Source: Thiomicrospira sp.
Lineage (GTDB): Bacteria; Pseudomonadota; Gammaproteobacteria; Thiomicrospirales; Thiomicrospiraceae
Direction of reading: 5' to 3'
Length of the DNA: 64,000 bases
Assembly (NCBI RefSeq): GCF_014859555.1
Contig: NZ_JACUTY010000003.1
Coordinates: 1 to 64,000 of the forward strand
The notes below the pieces were generated by a model. That model worked only from the letters and a program-made list of their open reading frames with translations. It did not search any database and was not told where the DNA came from. Made by a program: the position numbers and the translations under genes. Of the stretch, positions 1-10,192 are shown one piece after another. The first letter of the stretch is position 1. Every line of letters starts with the position of its first letter.

Positions 1-1
1 G

Positions 2-109
2 AACCTGAAGGAATGTCTAGACCTTGCAAAGGTTCACAACGCAGAGCTGAGAAACCTGGCTAAGCCCCGCAGAATCAACCAGGGGTTAATCAAGGTGCCC
101 ATAACTTAA
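2..109 (+). CDS. 3' end of an unrecognised gene (partial)
   Basis: An open frame enters from the left edge and ends in TAA at 107-109, encoding a charged tail that includes KVHNAELRNLAKPRRINQG and ends in KVPIT. It is convergent with uvrB, whose stop lies only a few bases further on, so a gene ending here fits the compact layout. The frame is only 35 codons long, which could be open by chance about one time in five. I do not recognise the family. The opening bases GAACCT can also pair with AGGTTC at 30-35, so a structured RNA end is a weaker alternative. Confidence 0.3.
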   Translation, partial: NLKECLDLAKVHNAELRNLAKPRRINQGLIKVPIT

Positions 110-114
110 TCATT

Positions 115-2151
115 CTATCGTAAATCACCAATTCCTACCATACCTGCTTTAAGCCTTTTCAACTGATCCCTTAGTTGAGCAGCCTCCTCAAAATTCAATG
201 ACTTAGCCGCTGCATACATTGATTTTTCAGTCTGTTTAATCATCTTAGCCAATTCAGCCGGACGCAAACTCACCAAGTCCAATTCAGCATAATCACCACT
301 AGACTCAGCCGCCTTACTTTCACCATGCTTTCTAGACGATTTACTGGCATAGGGCGAATGTTCAAGAATATCGGTTACTTTTTTACGTAACGCGGTCGGT
401 GTAATACCGTGCTTTAAGTTAAATTCAATCTGCTTTTGACGTCGGCGTTCCGATTCATCAATGGCCGCTTGCATGGAACGTGTCATTTTATCGGCGTACA
501 GAATGGCGCGACCATCCGGGTTTCGCGCGGCTCGCCCCATCGTTTGGATCAAAGCACGCTCCGAGCGTAAAAAACCTTCTTTATCAGCATCCAAAATTGC
601 CACCAAAGAAACTTCTGGAATATCCAGTCCTTCTCGTAGTAAGTTAATCCCGACCAACACATCAAATTCACCCTTGCGTAAATCGCGGATTATTTCGATG
701 CGTTCAACTGTATCAATGTCGGAATGCAAATAACGCACTCGTACGTTGTGGTCTTCCAAATAATCGGTCAAATCCTCGGCCATGCGTTTAGTCAAGGTAG
801 TAACCAGAATCCGTTGCGCTTTTTCAGCGATTAACCTTATCTCCCCCAATAAATCATCCACCTGAGTAGTCGCCGGCCGAACTTCAATCACCGGATCAAG
901 TAAACCCGTCGGACGCACCACCTGCTCGACCACTTTTGAGCTGTGTTCCAACTCATAATTAGCCGGTGTTGCGGATACAAAAATGGTTTGCGGCATCAAG
1001 CCTTCAAACTCGTCAAACTTCATGGGGCGGTTATCCATCGCAGAGGGCAAACGGAAGCCATAATTAACCAAGTTTTCTTTACGTGATCGGTCACCTTTAT
1101 ACATGCCGCCAATTTGTGGAATCGTAGCGTGACTTTCATCAATGATCATCAACGCATTGTTTGGCAAATAATCAATTAAAGTGGGTGGCGGCGCGCCCTC
1201 TTCTCGACCCGATAAATAACGCGAGTAGTTTTCGATTCCCTGACAATAACCCAGTTCCATCATCATTTCGATATCAAGCCGAGTACGCTCCTCTAAACGT
1301 TGTGCCTCAACCAGTTTATTTAAGCTGCGCAACTCATCTAGCCGACTTTTAAGCTCTACTTTAACCTTTTCAATCGTCTCGATCACACGCTCTCGCGGGG
1401 TAACATAATGCGACTTTGGATAAACCGTCACACGTGTCACTTTACTAATTATTTCGCCCGTTAAAGGATCAAACCAACTTAACGCTTCGACTTCGTCATC
1501 AAACAATTCAATCCGCACCGCATACTGTTCGGCTTCGGCTGGGTAAACATCCACCACGTCACCCCGCACTCTAAATGTGCCACGGTACATCTCAAAGTCG
1601 TTGCGGGTATATTGCATCGTGACTAATTTAGCTAAAATGTCGCGTTGGCTAATCGGGTCGCCCAAACGTAATTGCAAAATCATACTCAAATATTGATCAG
1701 GATCACCCAAACCATAAATCGCGGATACGGTGGCAATTAAAATCACGTCCGGGCGTTCCATTAAAGCTTTGGTCGCGGATAATCGGAGCTGCTCGATCTG
1801 TTCATTAACTGAGGCATCTTTGGCGATATACGTATCGGAAGCCGGCACATAAGCTTCAGGCTGATAATAATCGTAATACGACACGAAATACTCAACCGCA
1901 TTATTGGGAAAAAAGCTTTTCATTTCACCGTAGAGTTGAGCCGCTAGGGTCTTATTATGCGCCATAATAATGGCGGGACGCTGTACGGTTTTGATCACAT
2001 TTGCAATCGTATAGGTTTTGCCAGAACCAGTTACACCCAACAGGGTTTGAAAGGCTTCGCCGTCCTGCAAACCTTCCACCAGGCCTGCAATTGCGGCAGG
2101 CTGATCCCCAGCAGGTTGGTACTGTGAAACCAATTCAAATGCTTTTGCCAT
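115..2151 (-). CDS. uvrB: UvrABC excinuclease subunit B
   Basis: UvrB is the damage-verifying helicase-like subunit of nucleotide excision repair; it is loaded on DNA by UvrA and then recruits UvrC. At 678 aa it has the usual full length. The Walker A motif GVTGSGKT lies at residues 39-46, the beta-hairpin signature [11 protein letters not shown] near 93-103, a DESH Walker B box near 340, and a C-terminal UVR motif ([28 protein letters not shown] starts the UvrC-binding coiled coil) precedes the end. The start is supported by AAGGGG a few bases upstream. The gene is divergent from the aminotransferase. I could not find a CTGT-N8-ACAG LexA box upstream, so SOS control is not evident. Confidence 0.98.
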   Translation of the reverse strand: MAKAFELVSQYQPAGDQPAAIAGLVEGLQDGEAFQTLLGVTGSGKTYTIANVIKTVQRPAIIMAHNKTLAAQLYGEMKSFFPNNAVEYFVSYYDYYQPEAYVPASDTYIAKDASVNEQIEQLRLSATKALMERPDVILIATVSAIYGLGDPDQYLSMILQLRLGDPISQRDILAKLVTMQYTRNDFEMYRGTFRVRGDVVDVYPAEAEQYAVRIELFDDEVEALSWFDPLTGEIISKVTRVTVYPKSHYVTPRERVIETIEKVKVELKSRLDELRSLNKLVEAQRLEERTRLDIEMMMELGYCQGIENYSRYLSGREEGAPPPTLIDYLPNNALMIIDESHATIPQIGGMYKGDRSRKENLVNYGFRLPSAMDNRPMKFDEFEGLMPQTIFVSATPANYELEHSSKVVEQVVRPTGLLDPVIEVRPATTQVDDLLGEIRLIAEKAQRILVTTLTKRMAEDLTDYLEDHNVRVRYLHSDIDTVERIEIIRDLRKGEFDVLVGINLLREGLDIPEVSLVAILDADKEGFLRSERALIQTMGRAARNPDGRAILYADKMTRSMQAAIDESERRRQKQIEFNLKHGITPTALRKKVTDILEHSPYASKSSRKHGESKAAESSGDYAELDLVSLRPAELAKMIKQTEKSMYAAAKSLNFEEAAQLRDQLKRLKAGMVGIGDLR
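2076..2087. repeat. Palindrome family copy 1 (degenerate)
   Basis: CCACCAGGCCTG: left half intact, right half lost. Inside uvrB, encoding AGLVEG, a segment that may be family-conserved and so partly fortuitous. Confidence 0.5.
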
Positions 2152-2203
2152 ATTACCCCTTAAAACTTATTTCGCAAACGGCTTTAAATAACGCTTAAAT
2201 GCA

Positions 2204-2225
2204 GTAAAATAAAGCCTTATTTTAC
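2204..2225. other. Perfect inverted repeat between uvrB and the aminotransferase
   Basis: GTAAAATAA, a 4-base spacer AGCC, then TTATTTTAC form a perfect 9-bp inverted repeat in the 132-bp divergent intergenic region. It could be an operator or a leader hairpin for uvrB; there is no terminator-like GC stem. No function can be assigned from sequence alone. Confidence 0.35.
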
Positions 2226-2283
2226 ATCTAAAAAACCCGTGCGCTGTTTGATGTGCACCATTATACAAACCTGAGAGAGAGAA

Positions 2284-3465
2284 ATGGCCTTGCTTTCCGA
2301 TCGTGTTAATCGCGTAAAACCTTCCTTAACCCTCGTAATTTCAGCTAAAGCGGCTGAACTTAAACGCGAAGGGAAAGACATTATAAGCTTGGGCGCGGGT
2401 GAACCTGACTTCGATACCCCTGATCATATTAAGGCCGCCGGTATTAATGCGATTCAACAAGGCGATACGCGTTATACCGCTGTAGATGGAACGCCCGATT
2501 TAAAACTGGCGATTCAAGCCAAATTTAAACGCGATAATGGCTTAGATTACGATTTAAGTGAAATCTTAGTTTCCAGCGGTGGTAAACAAAGTTTTTACAA
2601 CCTATGCCAAGCCGTGCTCAATGACGGTGATGAAGTCATTATTCCCGCACCCTATTGGGTTTCGTATCCCGACATGGCTTTATTGGCTGGCGGCGAACCG
2701 GTGATTATCGAAACCGGAATTGAACAAAACTTCAAAATCACGCCTTCTCAATTGGCCAGCGCTATTAATGCCAAAACTAAATTAGTTGTAATTAATAGCC
2801 CATCCAACCCAACTGGCGCGATTTATACTCGCGATGAACTCGCTGCGCTGGCAGACGTATTACGTCAACACCCACAAGTGTTAATTGCCTGTGATGACAT
2901 GTATGAGCACATCGTATTGGGTGACACGCCTTTTACCACTTTGCTTGAAGTTTGCTCGGACTTAAAAGACCGTACATTGGTTTTAAACGGTGTATCCAAA
3001 GCTTATTCGATGACAGGTTGGCGCATTGGTTATGCGGCGGGTCCGGAAACTATTATTAAAGCCATGAAAACGGTGCAATCTCAGAGTACCTCAAACCCTT
3101 GTTCTATTTCGCAAGCCGCGGCAGTGGCGGCCTTAAATGGTCCGCAGGATTGCATTGATACCATGCTGAATGCCTTTAAACAACGCCACCAATTTGTAGT
3201 TGAGCGCGTAAACCAGATTCCTGGCTTTAAATGTTTGCCGGCTGATGGGGCTTTCTATATGTTCATTAATATTGCCCAAGCAATGAAGATGAAAGGCTTC
3301 ATAAGTGATGCAGACATGGCGACGGCCATTTTAGAAGATGTCGAAGTCGCCGCCGTACCTGGCTCGGGTTTTGGCGCAGAAGGCCATATTCGCATTTCAT
3401 TCGCCACCAGTTTAGATAACTTAAAAATCGCACTCGACCGGATGGATCAATTCATGCGAAGTTAG
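2284..3465 (+). CDS. aspC: Class I aspartate-type aminotransferase
   Basis: This pyridoxal-phosphate enzyme transfers amino groups between aspartate (or a related amino acid) and 2-oxo acids in the cytoplasm. The 393-aa length and N-terminal LGAGEPDFDTPDHI are typical of the Igamma aspartate/prephenate aminotransferase group. The PLP-lysine motif is NGVSKAYSMTGWRIGY with Lys239; the cofactor asparagine sits in NSPSNPTG near 175 and the substrate arginine near the C-terminus in HIRISFA. The ATG follows a purine-rich GAGAGAGAA. A strong terminator follows, so it is probably monocistronic. The precise substrate range (aspartate versus prephenate or others) cannot be read from the sequence. Confidence 0.88.
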   Translation: MALLSDRVNRVKPSLTLVISAKAAELKREGKDIISLGAGEPDFDTPDHIKAAGINAIQQGDTRYTAVDGTPDLKLAIQAKFKRDNGLDYDLSEILVSSGGKQSFYNLCQAVLNDGDEVIIPAPYWVSYPDMALLAGGEPVIIETGIEQNFKITPSQLASAINAKTKLVVINSPSNPTGAIYTRDELAALADVLRQHPQVLIACDDMYEHIVLGDTPFTTLLEVCSDLKDRTLVLNGVSKAYSMTGWRIGYAAGPETIIKAMKTVQSQSTSNPCSISQAAAVAALNGPQDCIDTMLNAFKQRHQFVVERVNQIPGFKCLPADGAFYMFINIAQAMKMKGFISDADMATAILEDVEVAAVPGSGFGAEGHIRISFATSLDNLKIALDRMDQFMRS

Positions 3466-3493
3466 TTTAAGCCACTGAATTTTCTAGCGGAAT

Positions 3494-3534
3494 AAAAAAA
3501 CCGAACAGACATTACCTGCCTGCTCGGCTTTTTT
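3494..3534 (+). terminator. Rho-independent terminator after the aminotransferase
   Basis: An A-rich tract and CCGAACAG pair imperfectly with CTGCTCGG, followed by CTTTTTT. Because the stem is flanked by A and T tracts it could also act on transcripts from the minus strand. Confidence 0.8.
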
Positions 3535-3581
3535 ATGGCACTAGTTTAAGTATCGACAAAACTTTTGAGATGCTCTTTGTT

Positions 3582-4040
3582 TTAACGACACCAATCTACC
3601 GTCACGTCATGGCTGTCTTTTACTGCATGCGTCCCGTTTGTGACGGTTTTTGATTGACGCATAAACTTATTAGCCATTAGCATCCAACTTGAAAAAACCG
3701 GATAAGTATGTCGGGTTAATTCCGCCATTTTTTCTGGATCCGCACTTGGAAAGTCCAACATAACGGCCGCCAAACGCAACAGGGTTTGCAAGTTATCTTT
3801 ATCTAAAGTTTGTGGATTAAAATAAGTTATCTTACTTAGGACGATACGCGATTGAACCAGATCTAAGTCCTCACCTTCTGGTGGCTTTTTTTTAAAGTAA
3901 CGTTCCACCAGGCCTGGTGGTGACCAATTCAAAATATTGATCATCGGCTCTATACCCAACATGGCCATTGAACCACTTCGAAACCTTAACGGAATTTCAG
4001 CTAAAAAGCCTTTTTCGAGTTTGTAGTTTTTATCCAGCAT
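3582..4040 (-). CDS. Unrecognised 152-aa protein, partner of the PilZ-like gene
   Basis: I do not recognise this family. The product is soluble-looking, with no signal peptide or membrane segment, and carries a basic WSPPGLVERYFKKKPPEG stretch near residue 40-55 followed by a leucine-rich helical part. Its start codon overlaps the 3' end of the upstream PilZ-like gene by 11 bp, so the two are almost certainly co-translated and may work together in a c-di-GMP-linked process; that link is inference from position only. The PPGLV segment is written by a copy of the window's repeated palindrome, so that piece may not be conserved in relatives. Confidence 0.75.
   Translation of the reverse strand: MLDKNYKLEKGFLAEIPLRFRSGSMAMLGIEPMINILNWSPPGLVERYFKKKPPEGEDLDLVQSRIVLSKITYFNPQTLDKDNLQTLLRLAAVMLDFPSADPEKMAELTRHTYPVFSSWMLMANKFMRQSKTVTNGTHAVKDSHDVTVDWCR
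3905..3920. repeat. Palindrome family copy 2 (perfect 16-mer)
   Basis: CCACCAGGCCTGGTGG, full 16-bp palindrome, inside the unknown 152-aa gene, encoding PPGLV. Confidence 0.9.
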
Positions 4041-4977
4041 TAGTTATCCATTCAGCGCACTGACTAATTTCAAATTGGTTCATGATTTTTTGGATTAACA
4101 TCTGCTGGGCGCGATCTGGGAAGTCAAAATTAATCCTCAGACAATAACGGGCTGTTTTAGCAACTGGGTCACAAGCCACCACAGAACCTTTGATTCCAAT
4201 AATAGACGCATGGTTATCGCTGTGGAAAGCTACACAAACCGCCTCACCCGGCTTCAGAGCCTTTGGCTGCTCAACACGTATACCGCCTTCACTGAGATTA
4301 ACGCTGATAGATTCCCATTGGGTTGGATAACGCTTTAGCACCGAGTCCTGCTGAAACGCGAGAAAACTGCCTAAACTTAGGTTCACATACTCCGTTAAAG
4401 CGCGAATAAACTGGGGTAAAGCCAATCCATCAAATTTTGTGCTTTTAAGTATGTCTAAATTTTGGTCCGCTTGCGTTGGCGTAACGTACAAAAGCTGACG
4501 ATATTTAATTTCGCGGCTATCTGAGTTTTGTGTCATGTAATGCACTTCGTTCAGATAGGTTTTGATTTTATTTTCGATGCCCTTAAAAAAGGCATAACTT
4601 TTGGGTGAGCTGAGTTTGTAGGTCTCAAGATGCGCATTTTCGGCTTTTGCCAAGCTCAAGTTTCGGCCATAGTCTTCAAGTTTAAACGGCGCATTCCCAG
4701 CTTGAACGCCTTGCATTACGTCGTTAAAAAATGCGATACGTTTTACAATATCGCTCAAAACTACGCCCGCTAAATCTGTTTCGTCTTTGACTTTTGCTAA
4801 CCAATCTTTGGCTTCAATCAACTTGGCATCCGCCATGGCTAGGCGCTGTTTAGTCAGATAAACCGCCGAGGTAGCAAAGAAGTCGCAACCCGGGATACGA
4901 TTGCGCGGCATGATATGAGCGTATACTGGCATATCGAGTCGAAAAAATCGTCGACTATCTATTGTACTTGAACTCAT
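4030..4977 (-). CDS. PilZ-like protein with a helical insert
   Basis: PilZ domains bind c-di-GMP through an N-terminal RxxxR motif and a downstream (D/N)xSxxG motif. Here RRFFRLDMP at residues 9-17 matches the first and VNLSEGGIRV at 226-235 matches the second, but about 200 mostly helical residues lie between them, whereas in a standard PilZ domain they are a few tens of residues apart. The most likely reading is a PilZ-type barrel with a large insertion, or two half-domains. There is no signal peptide. It heads a two-gene operon with the unknown 152-aa gene. c-di-GMP binding is inferred from motifs only. Confidence 0.7.
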   Translation of the reverse strand: MSSSTIDSRRFFRLDMPVYAHIMPRNRIPGCDFFATSAVYLTKQRLAMADAKLIEAKDWLAKVKDETDLAGVVLSDIVKRIAFFNDVMQGVQAGNAPFKLEDYGRNLSLAKAENAHLETYKLSSPKSYAFFKGIENKIKTYLNEVHYMTQNSDSREIKYRQLLYVTPTQADQNLDILKSTKFDGLALPQFIRALTEYVNLSLGSFLAFQQDSVLKRYPTQWESISVNLSEGGIRVEQPKALKPGEAVCVAFHSDNHASIIGIKGSVVACDPVAKTARYCLRINFDFPDRAQQMLIQKIMNQFEISQCAEWITNAG

Positions 4978-5116
4978 TTATAACGCCTGTTAATTCGTTA
5001 AGTCCAATTATACTCAAAGTTCACTTCAGCTGGCAAAAATACTCACGCCATTTAACGATCCACCAATCACTTGCCAGACCGCTGGATTGTTTTTAAAACT
5101 TACGCCTAAAATCCTT

Positions 5117-5122
5117 TATAAT
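5117..5122 (+). promoter_or_regulatory. -10 element of the tRNA-Arg promoter
   Basis: A perfect TATAAT lies 18 bp before the mature tRNA 5' end, followed by a GC-rich stretch GTGCGCAC. GC-rich discriminators of this kind are typical of stringently controlled stable-RNA promoters. The -35 region is poor (TTAAAA at 5093-5098 with 18-bp spacing is the best candidate). Confidence 0.6.
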
Positions 5123-5140
5123 GTGCGCACGAAAGAATAA

Positions 5141-5217
<77 letters not shown>

Positions 5218-5265
5218 TACAAGTTTCCATACTAATTGACACGTTTAAGGTCAGGAGAGAGAAAC

Positions 5266-6051
5266 ATGAAAGGTGAACTGACTTTTCGACTGCATGAAAC
5301 CACACGCTTTTTAAAAGCCGTCCTTTTAAGTTCGCAAGGCCGCAAGTTTTTAGTTGGCCATATTTTCAATACTCTATTATTAGCCTTTGTATTGGTCATT
5401 AGCTTTGGTATTGTATTAATTGGTTTATACGATGGTTTTCAAATACGCCGCCGCACGCTTGCGGTCAGTTTTTCGATATTATTCACCCTGTTAATTATCG
5501 TCCCAATGGCCGTAATGCCGTTTTTTTCATTTAAAGACCTGACTAATCGCATCAACCGCTTTATTTTTAAACGTGATTTTTTTACTAGTCTGAGTCACCA
5601 TGTGTTTTATCACCAAGCACGTGATGGTGAGATCACCTTGCACTTGGCCAAGGCCCATTCAGTATTAGCTGAAAAACACCAACTATTTAACCAGTCTAAT
5701 CGTCAAACTGTGAGACGAGAGCTAAGTTTATCCATAGCTAAATCGATTCGTGAAGCCGTTCGCATCTCCAAAGACCTTGTTAAAAATGGCCGATTAAAGT
5801 CCGACCAAAAAATTGTGGGTGCCACCTATGGCTATTTATTTGGTGCCGCTAAAAGCAAGTTAAAGCTCAAGCGCATTCAACCAGCCTGGTTTAAACGCTA
5901 TATTGGCAACATCTTCTACCGTTTTGGCGCACTCCATGCGGTATTTATGTACTTTGTAATTAATGACAAATTACCCCCTGCTTTTGATCCCGTCTACTTT
6001 AAATCGACAGTAGGTGATGTGATTGGCACTAAAAACATCCAAATTGCCTAG
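5266..6051 (+). CDS. Unrecognised inner-membrane protein, 261 aa
   Basis: I do not recognise the family. The ORF track starts at a TTG (5236), but the ATG at 5266 has AGGAGAGA just upstream and gives MKGELTFRLHETTRFLK, so I chose it. Two hydrophobic segments lie near residues 33-53 and 68-88, separated by a short basic loop (FQIRRRT), followed by a long basic cytoplasmic-type domain of about 165 residues. It precedes rlmD by 5 bp and is probably co-transcribed with it, which gives no clear functional hint. Confidence 0.8.
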   Translation: MKGELTFRLHETTRFLKAVLLSSQGRKFLVGHIFNTLLLAFVLVISFGIVLIGLYDGFQIRRRTLAVSFSILFTLLIIVPMAVMPFFSFKDLTNRINRFIFKRDFFTSLSHHVFYHQARDGEITLHLAKAHSVLAEKHQLFNQSNRQTVRRELSLSIAKSIREAVRISKDLVKNGRLKSDQKIVGATYGYLFGAAKSKLKLKRIQPAWFKRYIGNIFYRFGALHAVFMYFVINDKLPPAFDPVYFKSTVGDVIGTKNIQIA

Positions 6052-6056
6052 AGACC

Positions 6057-7328
6057 ATGAAACTACCAATTAAGCGCTCAAAACCCAAAACCACTCATTA
6101 CCATGTTAGCCACTTACAAGGTCACCATAACTCCGTTGAAATTGAAGCATTAGCTGATGATGGTCGTGGACTTGCTCGGATAGAAGGTAAGGTGGTATTC
6201 ATATCCCAAGCCTTGCCTGGCGAGTTGGTTGATGTCAAAATCATGATCGACAAACCCAGTCATGCTGAGGCTACACCGACTAAATGGCATCGGTATTCTG
6301 AGCATAGAAAGACCCCGTTTTGCGACTATTATGCTACTTGCGGAGGTTGCCAACTACAGCATCTCTCACTTAGTAGCCAACACAAATGGAAACAACAGAA
6401 TTTTTTACAACAGCTCAGTAAATCACTCAACACCCGAAAGTTAACGATAGAGCCTTTACTTGGAACAGCTAGCCAACATTATCGACGCCGTGCACGACTT
6501 GTACTCGTCAAAGATCCAAAAACCAAACAGGCTAAACTAGGTTTTCGACAAGCCCAATCTCAAACCCCTGTCGACATTGAATACTGTCCTATCTTAACCC
6601 CGGCTTTAAATCAAGCCCTTCAGAAAGCGCGATTTGAACTCTTGCCTCTAGCAAGTCGGCAAGCTAAAGAAGTGCAACTAGTTGAAGCTGAACAAGGCGT
6701 TTGGATCACCAGTGATGTTTATCAAAAAACCGCCGACGTTGATGCGCCTTATTACCTTTTAAACCAACTTAAACTTAATTTCGACCCGCAAGGCTTTATT
6801 CAAGTTAATGCGCCGATTAACCAAGCCCTGGTTAATCAAGTCGTAGACTGGTTAGCGCCTAACCAACAGGACCGGATTTTGGATTTATTTTGTGGCATAG
6901 GCAACTTCAGCTTAGCTTTAGCCCAACATGCAGGCAAAGTTGTGGGCGTAGAAGGCCTCGCAAACGCGGTGATTTTAGCGAAACAAAACGCCTTAAATAA
7001 TCAACTCAATAATACCGAGTTTTATAAGGCGGATCTTTTTGAAGATGCCCACCACCAGGCCTGGTGGTCAAGCTACGATTCGATATTGCTTGACCCGGGG
7101 CGCTTAGGTGCCAAAAACCTGTGCCAAAAGATTGGTGAACTAAATGCAAATCGTATCGTTTATGTATCCTGTCAAAGCGATACCTTGATTCGTGATCTGC
7201 AAGCCATTGAACAACAAGGTTATCGACTTAAACGGATTCAGCTGTTCGATATGTTTCCGAACACCAGTCACATTGAAAGCTTGGTATTAATGGAAAAAAT
7301 TATGTTAAACCATAAACAACACACCTAA
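6057..7328 (+). CDS. rlmD: 23S rRNA (uracil-1939-C5) methyltransferase
   Basis: RlmD (RumA) methylates U1939 of 23S rRNA using SAM and carries a 4Fe-4S cluster. An N-terminal TRAM-like domain is followed by the cluster cysteines in CDYYATCGGC (Cys89, 95, 98) and a further Cys in YCP near 177. The SAM loop is DLFCGIGNFSL, and VYVSCQSDTL contains the catalytic cysteine. The usual DPPR/DPAR motif is DPGRLGA here. The DNA for HHQAWW near residue 335 is a perfect 18-bp copy of the repeated palindrome. The gene lies 5 bp after the membrane-protein gene and ends at a strong terminator. Confidence 0.95.
   Translation: MKLPIKRSKPKTTHYHVSHLQGHHNSVEIEALADDGRGLARIEGKVVFISQALPGELVDVKIMIDKPSHAEATPTKWHRYSEHRKTPFCDYYATCGGCQLQHLSLSSQHKWKQQNFLQQLSKSLNTRKLTIEPLLGTASQHYRRRARLVLVKDPKTKQAKLGFRQAQSQTPVDIEYCPILTPALNQALQKARFELLPLASRQAKEVQLVEAEQGVWITSDVYQKTADVDAPYYLLNQLKLNFDPQGFIQVNAPINQALVNQVVDWLAPNQQDRILDLFCGIGNFSLALAQHAGKVVGVEGLANAVILAKQNALNNQLNNTEFYKADLFEDAHHQAWWSSYDSILLDPGRLGAKNLCQKIGELNANRIVYVSCQSDTLIRDLQAIEQQGYRLKRIQLFDMFPNTSHIESLVLMEKIMLNHKQHT
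7051..7068. repeat. Palindrome family copy 3 (perfect 18-mer)
   Basis: ACCACCAGGCCTGGTGGT, identical to the consensus, inside rlmD, encoding HQAWW. Confidence 0.92.
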
Positions 7329-7334
7329 AAATTC

Positions 7335-7375
7335 ACCCAACAAAAAAGCACCATTAAGGTGCTTTTTTGTTGGGT
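7335..7375. terminator. Bidirectional terminator between rlmD and the chemoreceptor gene
   Basis: ACCCAACAAAAAAGCACC and its complement GGTGCTTTTTTGTTGGGT form an 18-bp perfect stem with a short loop. A/T tracts on both arms let it terminate transcription of the two convergent genes from either side. Confidence 0.92.
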
Positions 7376-7397
7376 TTAAACCGCTAATATTTGCGCT

Positions 7398-10034
7398 TTA
7401 AAACTCTTCCCACTCAGTTTCGTTTCTATTTGATTTTGGCTGCGGATTAGACACTGCCTTAACTTTAGTTTCGGACACTTTATTATCCAATGACTTAGGA
7501 TCCATTTTAGATTTATTGTTAGTATAAGCAGATGACAACTGGGTTTGACTAGCCGGCTTAGCCGCAATTTTTGGCTGCGGTCTCATTCTATTAGAATTTG
7601 CGCCTGTGTTGAAAAAAGCCATATTTCGACTTAGCTCGGTTGCCTGTTCACTCATACTTTCTGCCGCGGCCGATGTTTGTTCAACCAGTGCGGCATTTTG
7701 CTGTGTCGCGCCATCTATGTCACTAATAGCCGTATGCACTTGTGACACACCTTCTGCCTGCTCACTTGAAGCACGTGCAATTTGGTTAATCATGCCAGTT
7801 ACTTGCTCAATCGAGCCGGTAATGGATGCTAAACGCTCACCTGATTCACTAGCCAAACGTGTACCATCATCAATGCGCGATACACTTTCATCAATTAACT
7901 TTTTAATGTCTTTCGCCGCTTCGGCTGATTTTTGAGCCAAAGCGCGAACTTCGCCAGCCACCACCGCAAAGCCACGACCATGATCACCCGCTCTGGCCGC
8001 TTCAACCGCGGCATTAAGCGCTAACAAGTTAGTTTGGAACGCAATACCATCAATTAAAGATACGATATCCGAAATTTTATGGCTCGACTCTTGGATCGAA
8101 TTCATGGCGATAATGGTCTGCTGCATAACCTGCTCACCTTGAACCGCTTCTTTTTGAACTTTACTCGCTACTTCGGCGGCTTGTTGTGAGTTGTCTGTAT
8201 TATTCTGAACCGCTGAGTTCATTTCATCCATGGTGGCGGATGTTTGCTCCAGCGCCGCGGCTTGTTCTTGAACTCGCTGACTCAAGTCTAATGCACCACG
8301 CGAAACCTCATCTGAAGCATTGCTAACAATATCAGCCGCTTGCATGGCTTGCGATACAATTTCAGCCAGTTTTTCAAGTGATTGATTAACCGCATCTTTC
8401 AACATCTTCAGGTCACCTTCATAGTCACCGACGATCGACTGAGTTAAATCACCTTCACTTTGAGCCACCACGATACGTGTAATGTCTTTAATCGCATCAT
8501 CTAACTGTTCCATCGATTCATTAATGCGTTCTTTCAGTACGTTCATTTCACCGCGCGCTTCTAACTCAACGCGATGACCAAACTGGCCTTGCGACATATA
8601 ACCCATGACTTCGTTTATCTGTGCAATAACACTATTCATTTCATTCATGGCTGATTGGGCATTGTTCATCATGGTTAAGTATTCGCCTTTCGCCTGACAA
8701 TCAATATTAATTTTGAAGTCGCCGTCATGCATGGCTTGCATAGTTTGAGCTAACTGATTCATAACCTGTGCAATATTTTCGGCACTGTCATTTACGCCTT
8801 GCTTTAACTTATCCAAATCACCGACATATTGACCACTGATACGATGACTGAAGTCACCTTGTGAAATTGAACTAACCGTTTCGTTTGCTTCATCTAAGGC
8901 TTTACTAATTTGCTCTAGCAGTTCATTAAGGGCACTAGCCGTTTTGCCCACTTCATCCATAGACCCCACGTCTGCACGTAAGCTAAAATTACCGGTACGC
9001 ATGATATTATCAGTGGTTTGCTGAACTTTTTGCAATGGTTTTATAACCATACGACCAATCGCCACAACCAAGGCAAAGGTTAAGAAAAATATACCTAATA
9101 GCACACCAACTAATGATAACCAGGCCGCATTCACAGCCATATTAATAGGAGCTAAATAAACCGATTCATCCATCACAAACATATGACGTCCAAACACCAA
9201 ACCTTCTTCATCATAGGCAGGCAAATCAACGAAAACCTTTCCACTACCCAGGTAAATAGCCGTATCTTCACCATCTACCGGATTAAAGTGTTTTGTCACT
9301 CGTTCAACTGTGGCTTCATCAAACCAGCGATTATTCGCTAAAATATAGCGCTCATTGACGGGTTTATTTTGATCAACGTTTGGCATATCGCCATACTTTT
9401 CAGCAATATAACGTTTATCTGCGAGCAAAACCCAATCAATATTCAAGTTGTGTTTTAAGTCGTGCTTAACGGATGCGAGTCCTTGAATAAGTGAAATCAT
9501 TCCCATAAATTCACCGTCATCAATTACTGGTGAAATCGCCATTACACCTACTCCACGAGCGCCAACCCCGAGCGCACCAAAAGCTTGACGTTCTTTCATT
9601 GCGCGTTGCACTAATGGACTATGCGACGCATTTTGGCCGTAACTATCAATCTCCCAAGAGCGAATCATCATGCGTCCATCAGCCGTCATTAAAATCGTAC
9701 CGATATTGTTAAAGTTGGATTTAGAACGAAACCCATCACGAATGCCAGAAAAAAAGGGGATAACAGACTCTCGATCCTCTACCTGCAACGACTCAATAAC
9801 CTGGTTTTGCAAGGTCATGGCGGTGGCGCCCATAATGCCACTTTGCACCTTGAGCTCCATCGCGGCATCAATGTGAATTTTCATTTCTGCCAACAATTCT
9901 TGCTGAACATTTTTTTCCACCGGTTTTACCGACGTAAAATACATCATTAAACCAACTAAAAAAGCGACGACCAAGCCAACGCTAGACGCAATTCCGATAA
10001 CCTTAAGACTGAGTGACGATGAACGCTTTGACAT
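7398..10034 (-). CDS. Methyl-accepting chemotaxis protein with C-terminal docking pentapeptide
   Basis: The 878-aa chemoreceptor has a transmembrane helix near 10-35, a roughly 270-residue periplasmic sensor (Cache-like by length; ligand unknown), a second helix near 305-335, then HAMP and at least two further HAMP-like repeats (each with DxxxLK... GDL segments) before the methylation region. The conserved signalling tip is [35 protein letters not shown] flexible, Pro/Ser/Lys-rich tail ends in EWEEF, matching the xWxxF pentapeptide that tethers CheR and CheB in high-abundance receptors. It is monocistronic and lies downstream of the efflux operon. Confidence 0.95.
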   Translation of the reverse strand: MSKRSSSLSLKVIGIASSVGLVVAFLVGLMMYFTSVKPVEKNVQQELLAEMKIHIDAAMELKVQSGIMGATAMTLQNQVIESLQVEDRESVIPFFSGIRDGFRSKSNFNNIGTILMTADGRMMIRSWEIDSYGQNASHSPLVQRAMKERQAFGALGVGARGVGVMAISPVIDDGEFMGMISLIQGLASVKHDLKHNLNIDWVLLADKRYIAEKYGDMPNVDQNKPVNERYILANNRWFDEATVERVTKHFNPVDGEDTAIYLGSGKVFVDLPAYDEEGLVFGRHMFVMDESVYLAPINMAVNAAWLSLVGVLLGIFFLTFALVVAIGRMVIKPLQKVQQTTDNIMRTGNFSLRADVGSMDEVGKTASALNELLEQISKALDEANETVSSISQGDFSHRISGQYVGDLDKLKQGVNDSAENIAQVMNQLAQTMQAMHDGDFKINIDCQAKGEYLTMMNNAQSAMNEMNSVIAQINEVMGYMSQGQFGHRVELEARGEMNVLKERINESMEQLDDAIKDITRIVVAQSEGDLTQSIVGDYEGDLKMLKDAVNQSLEKLAEIVSQAMQAADIVSNASDEVSRGALDLSQRVQEQAAALEQTSATMDEMNSAVQNNTDNSQQAAEVASKVQKEAVQGEQVMQQTIIAMNSIQESSHKISDIVSLIDGIAFQTNLLALNAAVEAARAGDHGRGFAVVAGEVRALAQKSAEAAKDIKKLIDESVSRIDDGTRLASESGERLASITGSIEQVTGMINQIARASSEQAEGVSQVHTAISDIDGATQQNAALVEQTSAAAESMSEQATELSRNMAFFNTGANSNRMRPQPKIAAKPASQTQLSSAYTNNKSKMDPKSLDNKVSETKVKAVSNPQPKSNRNETEWEEF

Positions 10035-10192
10035 AATAAAAACCTTTTAAAACGAATTATGTAATAATTATACACGTAAAAATACAAATTAATCGAACCT
10101 TCGCACTCAGGCCTATCTTGAAACCATTGATTTATAATAAGTAACTCCCAAGTAGCACGTATTTTTATCACGTTTACGCGTTTCAAAACGAA

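Noticed and set aside
2152-2283. A LexA box controlling uvrB.
   Set aside because: No CTGT-N8-ACAG or close variant was found in the intergenic region.
10105-10120. TCAGGCCTATC as another palindrome copy.
   Set aside because: Only the AGGCCT centre matches; neither flank fits.
9956-10186. 76-aa minus-strand ORF ahead of the chemoreceptor gene.
   Set aside because: It overlaps the chemoreceptor start in another frame, has no ribosome site and an unstructured, AT-driven composition.
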